64,000 nt of DNA, taken from assembly GCA_027422505.1 (NCBI GenBank), contig JAPQWV010000326.1, forward strand, positions 367,001-431,000, written 5' to 3'. Under the pieces are notes generated by a model. The model searched no databases and had not been told where the DNA came from. It saw only the letters and a program-made list of their open reading frames with translations. The position numbers and the translations under genes were made by a program. Of the stretch, positions 58,586 through 64,000 are shown one piece after another (positions within the stretch are counted from its first letter, which is position 1; every line of letters begins with the position of its first letter). This stretch comes from Craterostigma plantagineum (lineage: Eukaryota; Streptophyta; Magnoliopsida; Lamiales; Linderniaceae).

Positions 58586-59106
58586 AAGGAACTCCAAATC
58601 TCGGTTTGTGGTATCCCAAAAATTCTAGTTTTCAATTAATTGGATACACTGACTCGGATTTTGCAGGCTGTCGCATGGATAGAAAAAGCACGTCAGGTGG
58701 CGCACAACTGCTTGGTGATAAATTAATCTGCTGGTCTTCCAAGAAACAGAATTGTGTTTCTACGTCAACAGCTGAAGCTGAATACGTCGCAGCTGCCAGT
58801 TGCTGTTCCCAAATTCTGTGGATGCGAACTCAACTCTTGGACTACGGGTTTGATTTACATAATATTCCTATTTATAGTGACTCTAAAAGTGCTATTGCTA
58901 TTACATGCAATCCCGTACATCACTCACGCACGAAGCATATTGATCTTCGATATCATTTCATAAAAAATCACGTTGAAAATGGCATCATAGAAATGCAGTT
59001 TGTTAGCACCGAACTTCAACTGGCTGACCTTTTTACTAAAGCATTGGATGAGAAACGATTCCAATTTTTAGTCTCTAGGTTGGGCATGTTGAATCTTACC
59101 TCTTGA
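58562..59106 (+). pseudogene. Sirevirus-type RNase H
   Basis: Resumes as [16 protein letters not shown], then YTDSDFAGC, STAEAEYVAAASC and YSDSKSAI (RNase H acidic residues), SRTKHIDLRYHF and LADLFTKALDEKRF, ending at TGA 59104-59106. It removes RNA from the RNA-DNA hybrid. Separated by a one-base lesion from RT. Confidence 0.88.
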
Positions 59107-59171
59107 CTTAGGCACGTTCATGCTAGGCTATACATCACCATGTCATATTTTATGAAAAGCCTATGCATGTG

Positions 59172-59278
59172 TCTAGGGGGAGAAACATACTTGCATAATT
59201 CTAGGGGGAGTATTTATCTTTCAATATTTGCACTACTAATTTAAGGTGAATTAGATTTTATATTCTCTTTATTATTAT

Positions 59279-59310
<32 letters not shown>

Positions 59311-59330
59311 GTGTATATGTCTAGGGGGAG
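59172..59330 (+). other. Three polypurine-like TCTAGGGGGAG motifs and a poly(A) run
   Basis: TCTAGGGGGAG occurs at 59172-59182, 59200-59210 and 59320-59330, with a run of about 29 A at 59281-59309 between the last two. Multiple polypurine tracts after pol are known from Sireviruses. Confidence 0.8.
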
Positions 59331-59509
59331 CATCACTATTTCATTTTTTTAAGTACCTTCGCCTTATCGCATGATATCTATGCACTTTACTTGCATTTTA
59401 TTCTCACTTATTGCATTTTATTTTATTAGGCTTACTTGCATGATCCTTCTAAGTTTTATAATCTAATTGGGCCATTTCGAGCAAAAGCCCAAATCATGAG
59501 ATCGGCAAG

Positions 59510-60560
59510 TCCATTTTTTCTCTCGACATAAATTCTTCAGATTTCTCTACATCTCGATTTCTTATTTATCGATATTGGGCCATTTAAATCATTCTCGACA
59601 TTTTCGCTAAATGGGCCTTGAGGAAGCCCAAGAACAACTCGACTTTTGATAATCTGATCCGACATTTTTCATCTTCCTCACTTCGACCCGACTTTTTCCA
59701 AAAAAAACGTCCCGACTTTTTCTTCGTCTTCTTCACCTTCACATTTCGACAGATTTCATACCTCCAACTCTCCATTTCTCGCTCATATCAATAGTCAATC
59801 AACTGGTAAGCTCGATAACGCCCTTTAATTCCTCTCTTATTCTACTAACGTTTCGATTGCAGGTGGAACACTCGGAGAACTCACTGACGCAATTATGATT
59901 TCAGATTTTTTTGGTTTTAATCTTCGATTTACATGATTCCTCGAGTACTTCATTAATTTTCCAACTGATTCTATCTGATTTTGGACCTTTCGACATCTCG
60001 TGATTTAAATCGGTACATGTTTGAAACGATTTTCAGAGTTTCCCCAAATTTCAAGTCGCGAACCCTAATTAGATTTTCAACAGTGAGATATCGACTTTTA
60101 TCTTCGTCTCGACATTTCGGTCTTATCGACATTTTGAAATTATCCCGACATTTTATTTAACCTGAGCGATATCGACATTTTACTTAAACTAAGCTCCTCG
60201 CCATTTTTTTTCTTTCTCGACATTTTGGTAAAATTTTACTTCGTCTCGATATTTGGCCTACTCGACATTTTCAAACTTGGGCCTTTCGACATTTTTTCTT
60301 ACCTCGATTTTTTCCTCATTTGGGCCTATCTCAGTTATAACTCGACATTTAGATGCATTCGACATTTTCAAGCGTATTCATTTTCCCGACATTTTTAAGG
60401 CATCAGAACTCGACATTTTGGTCTCCTCGACATTTTACCCTCTCGACATTTTTACTTCATGCTCTCGACATTTTTCGTTATTGGGCCGTTCTCGGACTAT
60501 ATCGACTTTTATCATATTGGGCTTCTTTTCAATCAATTTCAAATCGACATATCATATATT
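59510..60560 (+). repeat. Second CTCGACATTT-rich field, between pol and env-like ORF
   Basis: Roughly thirty TCGACATTT-like words, again almost all in the + orientation and irregularly spaced. Copies of GGGCC often sit between them. It is followed by low-complexity TA- and A-rich sequence (60615-60845). Confidence 0.88.
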
Positions 60561-60788
60561 TAACCTTGAATGGGCCATTTTTCTACTTAACGAAAATTAT
60601 ACTTCATCTCTATCTATATAGTACTACATATCTCCTACGTATATATTTCTACATATATATCTATATATATACATCTATTTATTCCTATATATATCTATAT
60701 ATCTATATATATATATATCAAAAAAAAAAAAACAAACAAAAAATAAATAAATAAAAAAAAAAACAAAAACAACAAAAAAAAAAAAAAG

Positions 60789-60819
<31 letters not shown>

Positions 60820-60906
60820 GACAAAAAAAAGAAAGAAAGAAAAAGCAAGCGAGGGCAACGATGGAATATTCGATGTCTAATGACCTTTTGATCATATTTT
60901 CAGATT

Positions 60907-62174
60907 ATGGAGATTCCAAACCGTGATACGATTTACCCGATCTCCAAATGGATCGAGCCGCTGAAGAACAACTATCAATTGGACACAACGGCCTTCAGAT
61001 GCTCGGACATGGTCATCATCGCCATTCTGAAAATCATTTTCTCCTCCCTGCATTCACACTCACGGCGAGCGTCCCTCAAGTTTACCTGCAACAATTCTGG
61101 GGACTCATGGACCAAGTTCCAGACATCGAGGAGATCATATTCCAAAGCCAGATCGAGAATACATCCGTTGTCCTTAACAAAGACCTTCTGAGGACGGTTC
61201 TTCAACTCCCTACTTTTGCCGAGCTCGATCCACCTCCCACTGCTCAAGAGATTCTAACTGGAATGCTGGAACTAGGCTGCTCTCCACCTCTCACACAAGT
61301 ATCAGCATTCTCCTTCAACAAAATACCCGCTCCGTGGAACGCTCTGTTCATGCTGATCAACAAGTGCTTATCACCGAAGCACACGGGCTATGATCGTTGC
61401 AATCTCAGCATCCTCACCGTCTTCTATGGGGTCATCTTCGGGAAACGCTACGACTACGCAGCCCTATTCATGCAAGAAATCGTGGACCAGATCTACATCA
61501 GAGATCACCTCAAGACGTCCAAGAGAAAGGGCCTCCCATATCTCAGGTGGTTCCAAGTACTGATTTATCACTACATGGAAATCCACCCAGAGATCACTCG
61601 TCGTCCAGCAACAGAATCCCTAGGAGTTCCCAAGTTCAATTATTTAAAGAAAGCAAAGGAAGGATCGACAGCCCAAGGCATGACTATCCCACGACACCTC
61701 CTGGACCTTGCTGATCCCACGGATGCAGAGGTGATCAAGTACAGGCAGTCGCAGAACCTTCCTGCCCCTACGATACGGTCAAACCCCACCGTATCCAACC
61801 CCGGGGCCAGCTCGAGTGTGAGACAGGGTCCTGAGAGACAACGCGAAGTGCGTACCAAGAGAAAACATGACCGACGACCACCTCCTCCGGTGTCCGTCAG
61901 CTTCGCACCTCCCCTCCTCACTACATCGTCCAGAACCGAACCCATAGGAACAGGAGCTGATTTAATCAGCTCCCGAGTAGAAGTCGCCGCATCTGGTTCA
62001 ACGGCGCATGCACAACCCAGCCCTTCCCATTCATCAACCTCCCAACAGGTTGATGTCTCAATATCTCACGGGGAACCATCTCAGCCATCCTTGTCTCGCT
62101 CGGAGGCAAGTGATGTACATATAAGCGACCCCAGCCCCACGTCGCTGCCCCTTCTTCTACCACATCGAGTCTAG
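60907..62174 (+). pseudogene. Envelope-position ORF of the Sirevirus-type element, N-terminal half
   Basis: ATG 60907 begins MEIPNRDTIYPISKWIEPLK. The frame changes near 61035; homology of the type AFTLTASVPQVYLQQFWG, LNKDLLRTVLQLPTF and WNALFMLINKCLS continues in another frame to 62174. These blocks recur in 'retrotransposon env-like' annotations of plants. I see no signal peptide or clear transmembrane segment in this part, so the envelope role is only positional. The C-terminal half is Pro/Ser-rich (RRPPPPVSVSF). Confidence 0.7.
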
Positions 62175-64000
62175 TGTCCACTTTCCCAAATTTTTTCGAT
62201 TTTGCTAGGACACTAACACCTTTCTCGACTTTTCTTAGTGATCAGTCCAGAACGTCTGTAGAGACATCATCTATTGATGATACTCGACGATCGGACGGAA
62301 GTCCTGACACGGGCAACATCACTGCCCCCGTGAGTTCAGGCCATCTCGATGAGCTTGTCTTGTCGACGATGCAAACGGTGAGCCTCAGTGGCCCCGGTCC
62401 CTCAAGTCCCACGCGCTCCTTAGTGCGTGTGGGCCGCGACTCAGGAATCTATTCTGAAGTCGTGACAACAGAACGCCTTCGTGGCTCTGTTGAGTTATCA
62501 CCCTTCATCACCCGCGCCGACCTCGACCAACACATCGAACGGAGCCTCGCAACCTTACGTGACGAAATGAAGCAAATGGAGGCCTCCATCCTACAAAGAG
62601 TCGAGACACTGGCATCCACCCAATCCCACCACCCATCCACATCCGCCAGCACACCTACTCCTACACCTACACCTACACCTACCCCTACTCCCACACCCAC
62701 CACTAAGGAGCTTCGCCAACAACTACTCGATCGCCTCCTTAGCGAGGTCGACAGCCTCGATGATGAGGATAAGGAGCTCCTTCACCGCCTCCAAATACCA
62801 TATCATTGCCACTACGACCCGCCCACACACAAGCGACGACATGACGACCCTGATGACGACGGTCGTCCTGAGGGGGAGGAAAAGCGACAGCGGGTCGAGG
62901 CAATAAACCAATCTGAGCCCTCCACCTCAAACCAACCAGAGCCCTCCACCTCAAACCAACCAGAACCCACAAACCCCAACCTACTACCTCTTCCCACCTA
63001 CCAAAAGACCTACCCCCATTACCATCCGACTTCAGACCAGACCCACCCCCACAGGTGACCGACGAGCCACTACCTCCAGTCGCAGACATAAATATCCCTG
63101 ACCCTCTGATTGAGCTCAACGAGTTTGTAGACCAGGGATGGGGATCACAAAGCCACAGCGATCATCCCGCAGAAGATGATCTTCAAGAGCGACTGGACAA
63201 CGTCAGTGGACTAATCTGGGCGGCGGTCGAAACGAGCCTCAGGATGGCGCCAGACGAGATCAGAAATGGAGAAGACTACGAAGAGACGCCATGCGATTAT
63301 ACAATCCCATGGGACAAGATAACCACTCCATTTCAAGAAGAACTTCGAGATAGAATCTGGCGAGAACGGGATCAAATTCGTCCATACAATGAAATGGAGC
63401 TGAGAGGCCTATCACACGTTGGAGGATCCACAAAATTGGCCTATCATTTCCTATACAAATGGACGACGACAGGAGGCTCGAGGGTCACTGACGACGACAA
63501 GAAGAGGATGCGGGCGAAGGCTTCAATCAAGGAGATCCTGGATGTAACCGTCCAGGAAATGGGAACGAGCCTGAAATACCCAGTCTACCTAGTGCGAAGA
63601 CTGGACGATTCTGTAGACATGATCTCTGAAGGAGATCTTCAGTACATTGATCCCAGCGAATTATTCAAGCTATCAAGACTCTACAGGAAATTCATCCTAC
63701 GAGAATTCAAATACAAGCTGGGATATGAAGCCATTAAGAGACACATGCTGAGAGACATTACCTTCTACACAGGCCACGACCTTCAGATGGCCATTGAGAA
63801 TAACGCTAGGAAGGTAAACCTAACAAGACCAAACTTCACAGGCATGGAGGACGAGCTCAAATCATATCCAAATGGCTTCATCTTCAAAGAACCTGAACTC
63901 TCCGTAGTCTACAGCAAGGATGGACTAAAGAGAGTCATGTTCCTCTCAGAAGTTGAGAAGTACTGCGACGGCACTCTCAGGATCATTATCGAGAAACTGA
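62174..64000 (+). pseudogene. Envelope-position ORF, C-terminal half, runs off the window
   Basis: From 62174 a frame reads VRVGRDSGIYSEVVTTERLR, a (Pro-Thr)n run at 62650-62702, TTKELRQQLLDRLL, a basic-acidic stretch (KRRHDDPDDDGRPEGEEKRQ), and a 24-bp repeat giving EPSTSNQP units (62916-62965). Near 62980 the frame changes. A frame open from 62917 to 64000 carries the rest: LIWAAVETSLRMAP, LAYHFLYKWTT, TGHDLQMAIENNARKVNL, GLKRVMFLSEVEKYCDGTL, blocks typical of plant retrotransposon 3' ORFs. No stop is reached in the window. Function unknown. Confidence 0.7.

Larger units (their letters stand above)
51116..64000 (+). mobile_element. Sirevirus-type Ty1/copia retrotransposon, 3' end outside window
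   Basis: A 5' LTR (51116-51459), Met tRNA PBS, long leader, gag-pol in copia order, multiple TCTAGGGGGAG motifs after pol and a long ORF in the envelope position fit the Sirevirus (SIRE/Maximus) group, known for an env-like ORF and multiple polypurine motifs. At least 12.9 kb is present, longer than most copia elements. Frame breaks near 53525, 55800, 56590 and 58560, and more in the env-like ORF, show a defective copy. No 3' LTR is in the window, so its end and the second target duplication are unseen. Confidence 0.82.

Noticed and set aside
60353..60895. ORFs at 60353-60754 (+) and 60695-60895 (-)
   Set aside because: Translate CTCGACATTT repeats, TA microsatellite and A/T homopolymers.

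Overview
The window is nuclear DNA from a flowering plant, almost certainly a eudicot. Genes carry short GT-AG introns, intergenic DNA is AT-rich, and plant-specific families occur: CYP704B, alpha-expansin, HVA22, and a kelch F-box of the SKIP11 type. Ty1/copia and Ty3/gypsy LTR retrotransposons, MITEs and SINE-like repeats fill much of the rest. Species cannot be fixed from the sequence.

Layout. 1-~6.97 kb is the 3' part of a Tat-lineage Ty3/gypsy element: pol with two RNase H domains, a spacer with tandem repeats, a spliced three-exon gene on the opposite strand, a polypurine tract and a probable 3' LTR. 7,982-13,061 is a complete copia element with near-identical LTRs and a perfect ACCCG target duplication, ending about 680 bp upstream of a CYP704B1-like gene (13.7-15.8 kb). 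A RING-H2 ligase-like pseudogene follows (16.9-18.75 kb). 18.8-25.5 kb is gene-free and full of small transposons. An alpha-expansin lies at 25.7-26.7 kb. HVA22 (31.0-31.9 kb, +) converges on a GCD1-like mitochondrial protein gene (32.5-33.55 kb, -), which carries a homopolymer frameshift. A short nuclear-looking protein of unknown function (36.4-37.1 kb, -) and an F-box/kelch gene (45.6-46.9 kb, -) flank a 3-kb Mutator-like element built of tandem arrays (40.45-43.5 kb) and a related palindromic MITE.

From 51,116 to beyond the window end is a large Sirevirus-type copia element. It has a 344-bp 5' LTR, an initiator-Met PBS, and a leader packed with CTCGACATTT-like motifs. Next come gag with a zinc knuckle and a very long coiled-coil section, then protease, integrase, RT and RNase H. 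After pol there are three copies of TCTAGGGGGAG, a second CTCGACATTT-rich spacer, and a long envelope-position ORF that runs off the end. Several frameshifts show that this copy is not intact.

The host genes do not form a pathway. Points of most interest are the intron-containing antisense gene inside the gypsy element, the two CTCGACATTT fields bracketing gag-pol, the LTR hairpin carrying telomere-type units beside its TATA box, the array-filled 9-bp-TSD Mutator element, and the RING gene broken by a GAA-bounded tandem duplication.
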